Source: Sphingomonas carotinifaciens (GTDB taxonomy: Bacteria > Pseudomonadota > Alphaproteobacteria > Sphingomonadales > Sphingomonadaceae). Taken from it: DNA of 64,000 nucleotides. Shown in pieces: positions 7,674-15,896 of this stretch. Location: NCBI RefSeq assembly GCF_009789535.1, contig NZ_WSUT01000005.1, positions 868,001-932,000 of the forward strand. The letters are read 5' to 3'. The notes beneath the pieces are model-generated. The model saw only the letters and a list, made by a program, of their open reading frames with translations. It made no database searches and was not told the origin of the DNA. Every line of letters starts with the position of its first letter. Position 1 is the stretch's first letter. The translations under genes and the position numbers were made by a program.

Positions 7674-8165
7674 CGCACGGCGTCGCTACGTTCAGTTCAG
7701 CTCGTGACCTAGAAACCGTGCTGGCCAAGTCTATCCGGCCGCAAATGTATGTTAGCCGATCCAGATGACGGGCGTACCGACTACCGCTGGTGGGAGGAAT
7801 ATGGTCGATCGAAAACCGATCGAGCTTGGTCGCTGGAGGTTATGAAAAAGAGACCCGCGGCTGCGCCGTGCGATCTCGGATCTACCCGTAGACCAGTTCA
7901 TGCTGCACGCCGCTGCCGGCCAGCCGGCTGAGCACCGCGAAGCGTGCGTTTCCCGCTCCTCTAGCGAGGTGGATCGATCCTCGACTGGTCCTGACGAGGG
8001 GGTCCGCGCTCCCTCATCTGACGTCCGGTCGGATCGTGCACGGTCCGCAGCGCGGAAGGTCTCCACCCACCCGACGCCACGACTTCACCGACCGTGCGCG
8101 AAGCCCTCGTGCCGAGGGGAAAGGTTTGGGTTCGCGGCGCCGTCGCGAACAATCAGGAGGTGAAA
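7674..8165. other. 492-bp intergenic stretch with possible broken small ORF
   Basis: No convincing gene is present. At 7801 an ATG preceded by GGGAGGAAT opens a frame (MVDRKPIELGRWRL) that stops at TGA 7843-7845. It then continues in the same frame with ordinary-looking protein sequence (KRDPRLRRAISDLPVDQFM, then LHAAAGQPAEHREAC) to about 7950. This could be a nonsense-mutated small gene. I found no recognisable transposon end here, although the left end of the Tn7-like element could lie in this region. Confidence 0.3.
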
Positions 8166-9167
8166 ATGCAGGATCCGGATCTCAGCTTCGTCGAACCGGC
8201 GCGGCGCGCGGAGATCGCGAGACGGATCGCGGAGGTCGAGGAGTATCTGAGGGCGCCGGGGGCCGCCGCCGCCGAAAGGGCCGCAGCACGCCTCGGGCTC
8301 GGGCTCTCCTCTTTTCGAATGCTCGTTCGTGTCTGGACCAGAAGCCATAGGGCCGAGGAGCTGTCCGGCGCCACGCATCGTCGATCCGTGTCGAGGAGGC
8401 CCGACGCGCCGACGATTGCGCAACTTTCCCTCATCCGCGGAACGGAGGCCTCCATGCCCAACGACGTGCTTCTCGAGAAGGTGGTCGCGCAGGTTTACGC
8501 GAACGCGGAGAGCTTCGGCGCCCCGATGCCGAGCAGACCCACGGTCCGCGCCTATGCGTCGTCCTTCCGGCGCGAACGGCTCGCCGGGGTGCCTGCGGGA
8601 GTCGGCATCGCGATCGACCACTGCGCCGTCGACGTCCTCGTCTCGTGGGAGGGAAAGGCGGTCCTGCCGATCGCCACGCTCGCGCTCGACCTAGAGAGGC
8701 GTGGCGTGCTCGGGGTCGCGCTCGATCCGGTCCGGGCCGGCCCCCGCACCACAGCGGCCGCCCTGCTCGACGCGGTGTCGCGGATCGAGGCGGGCTCCGC
8801 CGCCCGTGCCGACGCCGTCCCGATCGAGATCGAACGGGACGGGCGGCCGGAGTGGGACGAGCTCCTCGACGTCGTGGAAGCCCACGGCCTGACGCGCAGC
8901 GGCGGCGAGGCGGCGCGTCTGCCCGGCGGTCTCCGGACGATCCGCCTGCTCGGCAAGGACGTGAACGGCGTCCGCTTCAAGGCGCGCACTACGCACAGGA
9001 AACCGGAGGGCCGGATCGGTGAAGGCTGCGCCTCCGATGTCGACGACGCGCTGAAGTTCCTGCGCTCGCGGCTGATCCGCTCCGAAATCGGCGGCCCGCT
9101 CGCCGGGCTGACCGGACCCGTCAGGACCGCCTTGGCGCTCGATCTGAAGCGGCTGACGCTGGACTAG
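8166..9167 (+). CDS. TniA-like protein with degenerate DDE core (paralogue 1)
   Basis: The protein has 333 aa. The ATG at 8166 follows AGGAGGTG. Order of parts: a helix-turn-helix at 36-57 (AERAAARLGLGLSSFRMLVR), a second helical DNA-binding-like region at 95-136 ending in PSRPTVRAYASSF, then an RNase-H-like start. That start is IAIDHCAVDVLVSWEGKAVL (148-167, D151) followed by LPIATLALDLERRGVLGVALDP. This closely resembles the QIDHTPVDLIL...PWLTLAIDVYSR core of TniA/TnsB transposases. Downstream, the second Asp and the third Glu cannot be placed (IEIERDGRPEW occupies the position), so it is probably inactive. It is tail to tail with paralogue 2, with 4 bp of overlap. A regulatory, immunity or accessory role in transposition is inferred. 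Confidence 0.6.
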   Translation: MQDPDLSFVEPARRAEIARRIAEVEEYLRAPGAAAAERAAARLGLGLSSFRMLVRVWTRSHRAEELSGATHRRSVSRRPDAPTIAQLSLIRGTEASMPNDVLLEKVVAQVYANAESFGAPMPSRPTVRAYASSFRRERLAGVPAGVGIAIDHCAVDVLVSWEGKAVLPIATLALDLERRGVLGVALDPVRAGPRTTAAALLDAVSRIEAGSAARADAVPIEIERDGRPEWDELLDVVEAHGLTRSGGEAARLPGGLRTIRLLGKDVNGVRFKARTTHRKPEGRIGEGCASDVDDALKFLRSRLIRSEIGGPLAGLTGPVRTALALDLKRLTLD

Positions 9168-10237
9168 GGCTCCTCCTCGGGGAAGGCCGCGTCCAGCAGT
9201 CCGACGAGCGGCGTCGGATCCCCGCCTCCTCCTATCAGGCCCAGCCGCCGCAGCCGCCGTTCCAGAAGCTCGTTGCTGCGGCGGACCTCGGTCCGCAGGA
9301 GCACGTCGACCTCGGAGGCCGAGGGGACGGCGGCCTTCGCGAGCACGTCGCCCGCGATCGGTTTCCGCCAGTCCGCCCGTCTCCTCAGGTCCAGACCGCC
9401 GACGCGCTCGCCGACGGCCTCGACGAGCGACGACCCGAAGCGCCGTGGTTCCGACCATCTAACCGACGCCTCACCCAGCACCTCGGCGAGATGCGCACGC
9501 ATTCTCGTCATGTCCAGGAACTCACCCTCCCGCGGGTCCGGAACGATGACGGTCAGCGAAGGCTTCCGGACCGACAGGCGGAGCTCCAGGGCGCGCTCGG
9601 CTCCCTCGCGCGCGACGTCGGTCAGCTTGGGCGAGACGCCCGCCGAGCCCGGCGCCGCCGCCAGGATCAGACCGCTGCACCTCTCGATCAGGAAGGCGCA
9701 TACCAGCCACTCCGGATCGCCGCTTCCCGGCGCGACGAGATCGACCGGCGTCACGTCCAGCACGAACGCGCGACCGAAGCCCCGGCGCAGCGCCTCCGGA
9801 TCACGCGCCGCGTCGCGGGCGCGCTCACGTGCGAGGCGGCGGGCTGTCGGCCTCGAGGGCGCGGCCGCTCCCCCTGCCGCCTCGTCATCCGCAGCCGCCG
9901 ACTCTGCGGGTCCGATCGTCGTCGGGATACGCCGGGCGGACCGCGTCGCGAAGCGCGCGACCGCCCGGAGCGTGCGCTGATGGGCCCAACGGGTCCGAAG
10001 GGAGTAGAATCCGGTCCTGCCCAACCCGAGATCGCGCGCCAGTTCCGCGAGATCGGTGCCGGGCGCGTCGGCCGCCACCACCGCCGCGAAGCGCTTCGTA
10101 AGATCGTCGCGTTCGGTCGGGCTCAGCGATGCCCAGAACGCCGCTTCCGAATTCGGCAGTCCGTCGGGCCAGACCCGCCGAAACAGCTCCGGAACGTCGC
10201 CCCCATCGCCAGGCAAGTCTCTGTCAATCATGGACAT
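9164..10237 (-). CDS. TniA-like protein, possible DDE remnant (paralogue 2)
   Basis: The protein has 357 aa, with start ATG at 10237 (an in-frame ATG also lies at 10231). An HTH at about 62-84 (DLAELARDLGLGRTGFYSLR) parallels that of the 8166 protein. A PSRPTARRLA segment (127-136) matches its PSRPTVRAYA. FVLDVTPVDLVAP (158-170, D161) corresponds to the first Asp of an integrase core. TVIVPDPREGEF (D234) and RRFGSSLVEAVGE (E273) could be the second and third acidic residues, 38 residues apart. A full DDE triad may therefore survive in a very diverged context. It is transcribed divergently from the 10296 gene. The function is unknown. Similarity to both TniA and paralogue 1 is read by eye and would need a profile search. 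Confidence 0.55.
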   Translation of the reverse strand: MSMIDRDLPGDGGDVPELFRRVWPDGLPNSEAAFWASLSPTERDDLTKRFAAVVAADAPGTDLAELARDLGLGRTGFYSLRTRWAHQRTLRAVARFATRSARRIPTTIGPAESAAADDEAAGGAAAPSRPTARRLARERARDAARDPEALRRGFGRAFVLDVTPVDLVAPGSGDPEWLVCAFLIERCSGLILAAAPGSAGVSPKLTDVAREGAERALELRLSVRKPSLTVIVPDPREGEFLDMTRMRAHLAEVLGEASVRWSEPRRFGSSLVEAVGERVGGLDLRRRADWRKPIAGDVLAKAAVPSASEVDVLLRTEVRRSNELLERRLRRLGLIGGGGDPTPLVGLLDAAFPEEEP

Positions 10238-10295
10238 TCATAAATACCGGTAAAAAAGCATTGTGTCATTCATGAGTTTGCATACATTCAGGGGC
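10238..10295. promoter_or_regulatory. AT-rich divergent promoter/operator region
   Basis: This is a short AT-rich island between the divergent genes at 10237 and 10296. The heptamers CATTCAT (twice) and CATTCAG recur, and ATGAGTTTGCAT and ATACCGGTA-type dyads are present. The repeated heptamers at roughly 25-bp spacing could be binding sites for one of the element's own HTH proteins. No exact -35/-10 pair is claimed. Confidence 0.4.
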
Positions 10296-10832
10296 ATGAA
10301 GCATCGCCCCACACATGCTAGCACCGTCCGGCAGCGGCGGTCCATGCGCCAGGTCCACTCCGGCGACCGGCAAGGCGTAGGAACTGCCGCTCCGGTCGAT
10401 CCTACCCCGGTGCCGCCCGCCGGTTCGCTGGCGAGTCTGGACCGGGAGATGCACAGAGTCGTCGCGCACATCGGACGACGGCTCCTGCTCGCCAACGTGG
10501 CTACCAACACGATCTTCCTCGTGCAGGAGGGCGCGCGGGGGGATCTCCGTCTGCCGACACGCAAGGTTTGGATCGACCTCGTCGAAGCGGGGCGGGCCGA
10601 AGTGGTGCGATCGGACGCGCCGGTGGAGGAGCCGGCGGAATCGTCCGCGGCGAAGGTTTCCCTCCAGTGCGACATGCTCGATGCCGCGGGCGTACCTCTC
10701 GGTGCCAAAGCGATGGACATCTGGCTTCACCGGCACTGGACCTCAGACCTCATCGCACGCTGGGGTCCCCACGACTCCGTACACACCCCCCGATTCTGGC
10801 GGCGCGAGCGCCGCCGGGAGGCCACACGATGA
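10296..10832 (+). CDS. protein resembling the N-terminal region of TniA (small)
   Basis: The protein has 178 aa if started at ATG 10296. The frame also allows ATG 10272 or GTG 10263, and the ribosome-binding site does not decide. Residues after about 45 parallel the first 160 residues of the TniA at 12667. GRRLLLANVATNTIFLVQEG then GDLRLPTRKVWIDLVEAGRA matches TniA's GELHLPDGQFLEDLSALGDL. AMDIWLHRHWTSDLIARWGP, followed by RFWRRER, matches EMKVWTLRALRN...VRDWFKR. No catalytic core follows. It therefore looks like a free-standing copy of the TniA N-terminal DNA-binding part. It could compete for or bridge transposon ends, but this is inference. Confidence 0.5.
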   Translation: MKHRPTHASTVRQRRSMRQVHSGDRQGVGTAAPVDPTPVPPAGSLASLDREMHRVVAHIGRRLLLANVATNTIFLVQEGARGDLRLPTRKVWIDLVEAGRAEVVRSDAPVEEPAESSAAKVSLQCDMLDAAGVPLGAKAMDIWLHRHWTSDLIARWGPHDSVHTPRFWRRERRREATR

Positions 10833-10936
10833 CCGCCCGGCACTACCCCGCCAAATCGGCCGTCCGTCGCAGCGACAGGCCGCCGCGTACGATCTCGGAC
10901 GCCAGTGAGAAAAATCGCAGCAGACAAGGATCGATC

Positions 10937-11512
10937 ATGTCCCAGACCAAGACCAGCCAGTTCACCCACCAGCGCCCCGTCACCACCGGCACGATCCTTC
11001 TCGCCGAGGGCGGGTTCGGGCATGTGCGGCGCAACGTCGCCCCGGACGGCACGACCTCTGTCTCGATCGAGAAAATCGACCTGTCGAACGCCCCCGGAAG
11101 CGTCCCGAAGACCATCCAAACAAACGACGAGGCACTCGACCGCGCAATCGCCAGCGGTGAGGTTCACGTCGTCTCGCGTCCGACGCCGCCGGCACCTCGC
11201 CGTACCCGCGGCTCGAACGCACGTTCGCGCGCGTCGAAACGCTCGAACAGCGTGTTCCTGCCGACCGCTGGGAAGGATGCGACGATGCGCGAGGAGCTGC
11301 GCGGGAAGGCGGCTGTGGAGCGCCACCTGCGCCGGGTCGACGCCGCTCTGCGCTGGGCCCGCCATCTCGCCGGGCCGTCCGGCGTCCATGACGAGGCATC
11401 CGCACGTCGGGCGATGGTCGAGCTGCGCGCGGCCGGGATCCTGATCTCCGGCGACGATCTCATCGATGCCGGTCACGAGGCGACCAGCCGGCGTAGGAAG
11501 CGCCATAGCTGA
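10937..11512 (+). CDS. second small protein resembling the TniA N-terminal domain
   Basis: The protein has 191 aa from ATG 10937, preceded by AAGGA at good spacing. Another ATG at 10829 would overlap the previous stop as ATGA and add 36 residues. The first 75 residues (TTGTILLAEGGFGHVRRN ... SIEKIDLSNA ... ALDRAIASGEVHVVSRP) have the same beta-rich outline, ending in V-x-V-V-S/R-R-P, as the N-termini of TniA and of the 10296 protein. A basic, Ser/Arg-rich linker (about 80-105) and a helical C-terminal part (KAAVERHLRRVDAALRWAR) follow. It is closed by a strong terminator. It may be a DNA-binding accessory factor. No known family is recognised with certainty. Confidence 0.5.
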   Translation: MSQTKTSQFTHQRPVTTGTILLAEGGFGHVRRNVAPDGTTSVSIEKIDLSNAPGSVPKTIQTNDEALDRAIASGEVHVVSRPTPPAPRRTRGSNARSRASKRSNSVFLPTAGKDATMREELRGKAAVERHLRRVDAALRWARHLAGPSGVHDEASARRAMVELRAAGILISGDDLIDAGHEATSRRRKRHS

Positions 11513-11522
11513 CGCCGATCTG

Positions 11523-11556
11523 CGGCCGGTGCCGAGCGCGCACCGGCCGTTCCTTT
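11523..11556 (+). terminator. Rho-independent terminator after the small TniA-like genes
   Basis: CGGCCGGTGC (11523-11532) pairs perfectly with GCACCGGCCG (11540-11549) across a 7-nt loop. TTCCTTT follows. It closes the 10296-11512 transcription unit and separates it from the tnsA-tniABQ operon. Confidence 0.8.
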
Positions 11557-11848
11557 ATCCTTCAAACGTCAGCCCGCCTGTGGATGAAACCGCCAAGCCG
11601 CATCCTAGCTGACCTGCGCCACCGGATTGATGTCCTCCCAAGCAAGAAATTCGACCGACGTCCAGCAAGGGTCCAACGGTCGCCTCGACGACGGGCTGGC
11701 GAGGTAGCGAACCACTGACGGCTGCCGATCGCCGGACTCCCGCCCGTGTGAATGCCATCGCCGCCAGCGGCAGTCGATCGCCTCTCGTTTCATCGGGTCC
11801 AGTCAGCGGCGGGCCGTAGACGTCAACCAGCCATTCCAGGAGAAACTG
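11557..11848. other. intergenic region upstream of the tnsA-tniABQ operon
   Basis: No gene is supported; the minus-strand frames here are short and of abnormal composition. The region should hold the promoter of the transposition operon, although no clear -35/-10 was seen. CCAGGAGAAACTG directly precedes the tnsA-like ATG and is its ribosome-binding site. Several CTGAC/GTCAG words recur (around 11568, 11610, 11717 and 11800), but not as clean repeats. Confidence 0.4.
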
Positions 11849-12670
11849 ATGATCGAGCCGGAGAACCAGTGGACGGGCGAGGAGGATGCCGGCGAAACCG
11901 TGACGGCGATCGATCCGTCGCCCGACGTGTTGCGGGAGACCGCCTTCGGCTCCCCGATCGACGCTGCGCGCATCGAGCGGGTCAGGATCGTGCGGGCCCG
12001 AGACGGTGGACAGTTGAGAACCGTCATCACCGGATCGAAGCCAGTCCGGACCATCGCCTATCCCTCCAGTCGCTACCAGTGCATCAGATACGGCGAAGCG
12101 ACCACCGAATGCCTGCGCCTGCCAGCAGAAGAGCTCTGCCCTCGCACCGTGGAGGCGTTAGCGCAGCCGATGCGCATCGAGGCGCTCGTCGATGGCCGCT
12201 GGCTTAGCACGGTGATCGACGCGGCGGCCGTCTACGCCAATGGCGACGCCGCCCTGATCGAGTGCAAACGGGACTGGTCACTCTTCAAGACCCGGAGCGG
12301 AGTGACCCAGACAGTACTCGCCAAGCTCGGGGCGAAGTGTCTCGGCATGCGCTACGACCGCTACGTGCTGGTGCACGCCGGCTCCGAGACGCGATGCACG
12401 AACGTGGACGAAGTTCAGGCTTGCCGCTTCGTGGACGTTCCGGATTCGTTGGTTGCGGCCACGTCGACGCTGCTCGCCGGGGGATCGGCCTCGCTGCTCA
12501 CCGTGGCGGGCGTCCTTTCCGACGACTATCACGTCGGTCGCGCCCGCGCCTTCGCGCTTATGGCGCGGCGCGTGATCGAGATCGATCTGGAATCGCCGCT
12601 CGGACCATCGTCCGAGTGCCGCTCTACCCCTGCGACTTCGTCGTTCATGCCGACCCTGGCGGCGGCATGA
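11849..12670 (+). CDS. tnsA: TnsA-like transposon endonuclease
   Basis: The protein has 273 aa. TnsA is the PD-(D/E)XK subunit that cuts the 5' strand ends of Tn7-like elements, alongside the DDE transposase. Visible signature: SSRYQCIRYGEATTECLRLP (E83/E87 region), then VEALAQPMRIEALVDGRWLS, then TVIDAAAVYANGDAALIECK, with D124, E138 and K140. This is the order seen in TnsA and related heteromeric endonucleases (E, QP, DGR, D-F, ExK). The C-terminal third is less conserved and would contact TnsC in Tn7. The stop overlaps the tniA start by 4 bp (ATGA), so both cutting subunits are made together. The symbol is by family resemblance. Confidence 0.75.
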   Translation: MIEPENQWTGEEDAGETVTAIDPSPDVLRETAFGSPIDAARIERVRIVRARDGGQLRTVITGSKPVRTIAYPSSRYQCIRYGEATTECLRLPAEELCPRTVEALAQPMRIEALVDGRWLSTVIDAAAVYANGDAALIECKRDWSLFKTRSGVTQTVLAKLGAKCLGMRYDRYVLVHAGSETRCTNVDEVQACRFVDVPDSLVAATSTLLAGGSASLLTVAGVLSDDYHVGRARAFALMARRVIEIDLESPLGPSSECRSTPATSSFMPTLAAA

Positions 12671-14925
12671 ACGACGAAGTCGCATCGGCAGCTCCCGTCG
12701 CGATCGCAGGCCTGATCGGGGCCGAGATCGAACTGCCCGATCGTCGACGCGTGCTCATCAGGTCGGAGATCGGGGATGGGCTTCTCGAGATCATCGAGCT
12801 CCCGAGCGGCAGACTGTTCCGTGTCGAGGATCCGATTACCGGCGAGTTGCACCTGCCGGACGGACAGTTCCTCGAGGATCTTTCTGCGCTAGGCGATCTG
12901 CGCATCATCCGCCGTCCAGGTGCGACGGCGCCCGTCGAGGTCAGGCGGATGCGCACCTACACGCCCGATGACGCCCGGCGCCTCGATCCGACCGCGGAGA
13001 TGAAGGTCTGGACGCTCAGGGCGCTCCGGAACATCGGCGTGACCGGTGATCATCCCGATCTGGCACGGCATCTCGCGAAGGTCTGGGCCGTTGCCCCGGA
13101 CGGCTTCGAAGAAATTCCGCGGGTTCGTCGGGTGCGGGACTGGTTCAAACGCGTCGATGTCGAGCGCGTGGGCGTCCTTGACGTGATGAGCATGTCCGGC
13201 CGCGTCGCCAGACGAAGCTCTATCGATCCCGCGCTGAACCGCATCTACGCGACGCATGCTCAGGCCTACTGGTATGACTACACCAAGGGGCGCGGATGGT
13301 CCGTCCTCGACGCGACCGCAGCCGCCGCTGCGGAGCGGAAGGAGACGAACGCCCGCCGTCTTCTCATAGGCGAGACGCCCCTGCCGGAGGTCAACCGTGA
13401 GACGATGCGGCGTCGGGTCAACGCCCTTCTGTGTCGCGACGCATATGCCGCCAAATGGGGTGAGAACGCCGCCAAGCGCAAGTTCGATGGCGGGGGCCAG
13501 GGCCTCACCGCAGCGCGGATTCTCGAGAAGGTCCTCATGGACAACACGGTCGTGGACTGTGTGATGGTCTATGACCGTGGCGTGATCGGCCGCGCCTACC
13601 TCACGGCCTCCCTCGACGTTCACTCCAGGACCAATCCCGGCATCGTCGTCAGCATGACGCCGCCGAGCCATCACACGGCCGCGCTGTGCCTGCGCCGGAC
13701 GAACAGATCCAAGACGATCCCGGCTCACAGGCTCGTCAAGGATCCGGCGCTTGCGCAGATCGGCGGCAGGCCCGTCCGGATCATCGTCGACAACGGTCGC
13801 GACTTCTGTTCACCCGCCTTCATCGAGACCTGCGCCGACCTAGGGATCACCGTGGAGGTGGCTCCCGTCGGCATGCCTCGTGCGAAGCCGATGATCGAGC
13901 GGTTCTTCCACACGCTGAACCTGTATCTCATCCAGAAGCTGAAGGGAGCAACGCTCGATCCCTCGACGCTGCGCAAGCTCGGCATCGATCCGGCGACGGA
14001 AGCGGTCGTCACGTTGGAGGCGCTGCAGCGTCTGATCGACGAGTTCGTCCTCTACTACCACACGCGATTCCACTCCGGCGCGGGCGCCCGTCCCGTCGAC
14101 AAGTGGAAGCGGTCGATGGAGCAGGGGCACCGCCACGTGCTCGACGACGAGGCCAGGCTCGACGTCCTCTTCGGCGTGGTCGCGCATGGTCGCCGCATCA
14201 CCGCGAACGGCGGCATCAGGATGTTCGGTGGACTCGTCTACAAGTCGGCGGACATGCGGCAGCGCATCATCGATCCGCTCTGCGGGCGTGAACCTCATCG
14301 CAGGAGGCTGGAGGGAACCACCGCCTGCACAGTCAAGGTTCGCTACGACCCTGCCGATCTCGGTCGGATCTGGGTGGAGGTGGGTGCCGACTGGATCCCG
14401 CTCTACTGCACGGACAGCGCCTACGCCAACGGGCTGTCCAAATGGCAGCACGAGCGCATCCGTGAATTCTCTCGTCGCGAGCGACTGAAGTTCGAAACGG
14501 AGGAGGAGCGTCTGCTCGCGCGTCACGAACTCAACGCCGAGATACAGCGGCTGCTTCCGGACCTCTCCGCGCACGAGCGCCGGGCGGCTTCCCGGTTCAT
14601 GGTCGGCGAGGCGCCGAGCGCCGTCACCGACGTCGAGCACGCTGTGGCAGAGCCGCGGCACGACGGCATGGCGCCCGCGATACCCGTCCGAACGGCACAT
14701 GCCGTGCGGCATGATCGTGATCGCCGGCAGACGCGCCCGTCCGGTCGTGACGACCCCACGCTCGCGGACGTCGATGCCGAAGATGATCGTCCCGACGTCG
14801 CGCCGCAGCGCACTCCCGGCGAACGCTCCGACCTATCGGGCGGCGGCACGTCATCGATGACCGGTGCGCCTCCGATCTTCGCCACACCCCCGGACGACGA
14901 CGAGCGGTTCGACGACTACGCCTGA
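12667..14925 (+). CDS. tniA: DDE transposase, TniA/TnsB family
   Basis: The protein has 752 aa from ATG 12667. The frame is open back to 12262, but that part is the antisense-like shadow of tnsA. It has a beta-rich N-terminal domain (about 1-80), helical DNA-binding regions (about 100-260), and an RNase-H core with D292 (MDNTVVDCVMV), D375 (IIVDNGRDF) and E411 (MPRAKPMIERFFHTLN). The 35 residues between D375 and E411 are the classic DD35E spacing, so the enzyme looks active. GRAYLTASLDVHSR matches the rve core. Next come a beta-barrel-like domain and a charged tail (about 640-752) that in TnsB contacts TnsC. It performs 3'-end cleavage and strand transfer. It is in an operon with tnsA, tniB and tniQ. 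Confidence 0.93.
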   Translation: MNDEVASAAPVAIAGLIGAEIELPDRRRVLIRSEIGDGLLEIIELPSGRLFRVEDPITGELHLPDGQFLEDLSALGDLRIIRRPGATAPVEVRRMRTYTPDDARRLDPTAEMKVWTLRALRNIGVTGDHPDLARHLAKVWAVAPDGFEEIPRVRRVRDWFKRVDVERVGVLDVMSMSGRVARRSSIDPALNRIYATHAQAYWYDYTKGRGWSVLDATAAAAAERKETNARRLLIGETPLPEVNRETMRRRVNALLCRDAYAAKWGENAAKRKFDGGGQGLTAARILEKVLMDNTVVDCVMVYDRGVIGRAYLTASLDVHSRTNPGIVVSMTPPSHHTAALCLRRTNRSKTIPAHRLVKDPALAQIGGRPVRIIVDNGRDFCSPAFIETCADLGITVEVAPVGMPRAKPMIERFFHTLNLYLIQKLKGATLDPSTLRKLGIDPATEAVVTLEALQRLIDEFVLYYHTRFHSGAGARPVDKWKRSMEQGHRHVLDDEARLDVLFGVVAHGRRITANGGIRMFGGLVYKSADMRQRIIDPLCGREPHRRRLEGTTACTVKVRYDPADLGRIWVEVGADWIPLYCTDSAYANGLSKWQHERIREFSRRERLKFETEEERLLARHELNAEIQRLLPDLSAHERRAASRFMVGEAPSAVTDVEHAVAEPRHDGMAPAIPVRTAHAVRHDRDRRQTRPSGRDDPTLADVDAEDDRPDVAPQRTPGERSDLSGGGTSSMTGAPPIFATPPDDDERFDDYA

Positions 14926-14935
14926 GGAGACCAAC

Positions 14936-15895
14936 GTGCCGTTTACCACCGACGAACTTCAACCCACGACCGGTTTTCCGGCGCCGCACGCCCAGCGGTG
15001 CGCGGACGGGGCCGAGATCGCGCGACGCGCGGGCGCGTTCCTCGCGATCAACGTGGCCAACCCGGTCCACCGCGCATCCTTCGACGCGATGGACCGACTG
15101 CGGGCTGCCACGGCAGGCCGTCGTGGCGTTCGGCAGTATGCCATCCGCGTGACCGGCGCATCCGGCTCGGGCAAGTCGACGCTGGCGAAGAGCTTCCGGG
15201 ATGTCGTCATCCGCCGCGGCCTGCACGAGCCGGACGATCTCCCTGTCGTCTACGTCGAACTCGAACAGGCCTGCACGGTGAAGCGCATGTGGTCGGCGAT
15301 CCTGCGCGGCTACGGCGACGAGTTCCACGACGTGGGCACGCTGGAGGACCTGCGGGCGCGCGCCATCGGCGTCATCCAGCGCAGGCGGACCGAGCTTCTC
15401 GTCATCGACGAGGTCCAGCACCTCTTCCACAGATCCAAGGACGGGCTCGGCGCGACCGATGCGTTCAAGCGACTGCTTGACGCGGGCGTCTGCTCGGTGG
15501 CGCTGATCGGCGACCTTGAGGGCAGGCGGCTGCTGGAGAGTAACCCACAGCTCGTCAACCGGATGGTGTCACCGGCGGACGTCCGCGTGCTGGATGCTGC
15601 GAGCCCGTCCGATCTCGCGCTCGTAGCGGGGTTCCTCAAGCGATACGACGACAGGATGGTGGCCGCGACCCTCCACCCCGAGAGGGCGGGGCTAGAGGAT
15701 CCGAGGATCGTCGCGGGACTGATGGACGCCGGGGCGGGCCTGCTCGGCGTCATGGTCAACGTCGTCCGCGAAGCCTCCGATCATGCGCATCTCAGGGGTG
15801 CCACGCGCTTGGAGCCTTTCGATCTGGCGACCGCCGCGCGAACCTGGAGCGGTGGCCAGGGCCGGCAGCGGCACAATCCGTTCGCGATCCGCTGA
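14936..15895 (+). CDS. tniB: TniB/TnsC-like AAA+ ATPase
   Basis: The protein has 319 aa with a GTG start at 14936, preceded by TGAGGAGA that overlaps the tniA stop. The upstream ATG at 14864 lies inside tniA and has no ribosome-binding site. Walker A is GASGSGKST (74-82) and Walker B is LLVIDEVQHLF (154-164). Sensor-like residues follow in VALIGDLEGRRLL. This is the domain set of TniB/TnsC, the ATP-dependent filament-forming regulator that recruits transposase to a target chosen by TniQ/TnsD. The length suits TniB better than the longer Tn7 TnsC. The third gene of the operon, it is followed one base later by tniQ. Confidence 0.9.
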   Translation: MPFTTDELQPTTGFPAPHAQRCADGAEIARRAGAFLAINVANPVHRASFDAMDRLRAATAGRRGVRQYAIRVTGASGSGKSTLAKSFRDVVIRRGLHEPDDLPVVYVELEQACTVKRMWSAILRGYGDEFHDVGTLEDLRARAIGVIQRRRTELLVIDEVQHLFHRSKDGLGATDAFKRLLDAGVCSVALIGDLEGRRLLESNPQLVNRMVSPADVRVLDAASPSDLALVAGFLKRYDDRMVAATLHPERAGLEDPRIVAGLMDAGAGLLGVMVNVVREASDHAHLRGATRLEPFDLATAARTWSGGQGRQRHNPFAIR

Positions 15896-15896
15896 C

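Noticed and set aside
7749..7931. 60-aa open frame after arsR
   Set aside because: No clear ribosome-binding site, and a Pro/Arg-rich C-terminus; the overlapping 7801 frame is the better though still weak candidate.
12262..12666. 135-residue N-terminal extension of TniA
   Set aside because: It overlaps the tnsA-like gene in another frame, has shadow composition, and ATG 12667 overlaps the tnsA stop as ATGA.
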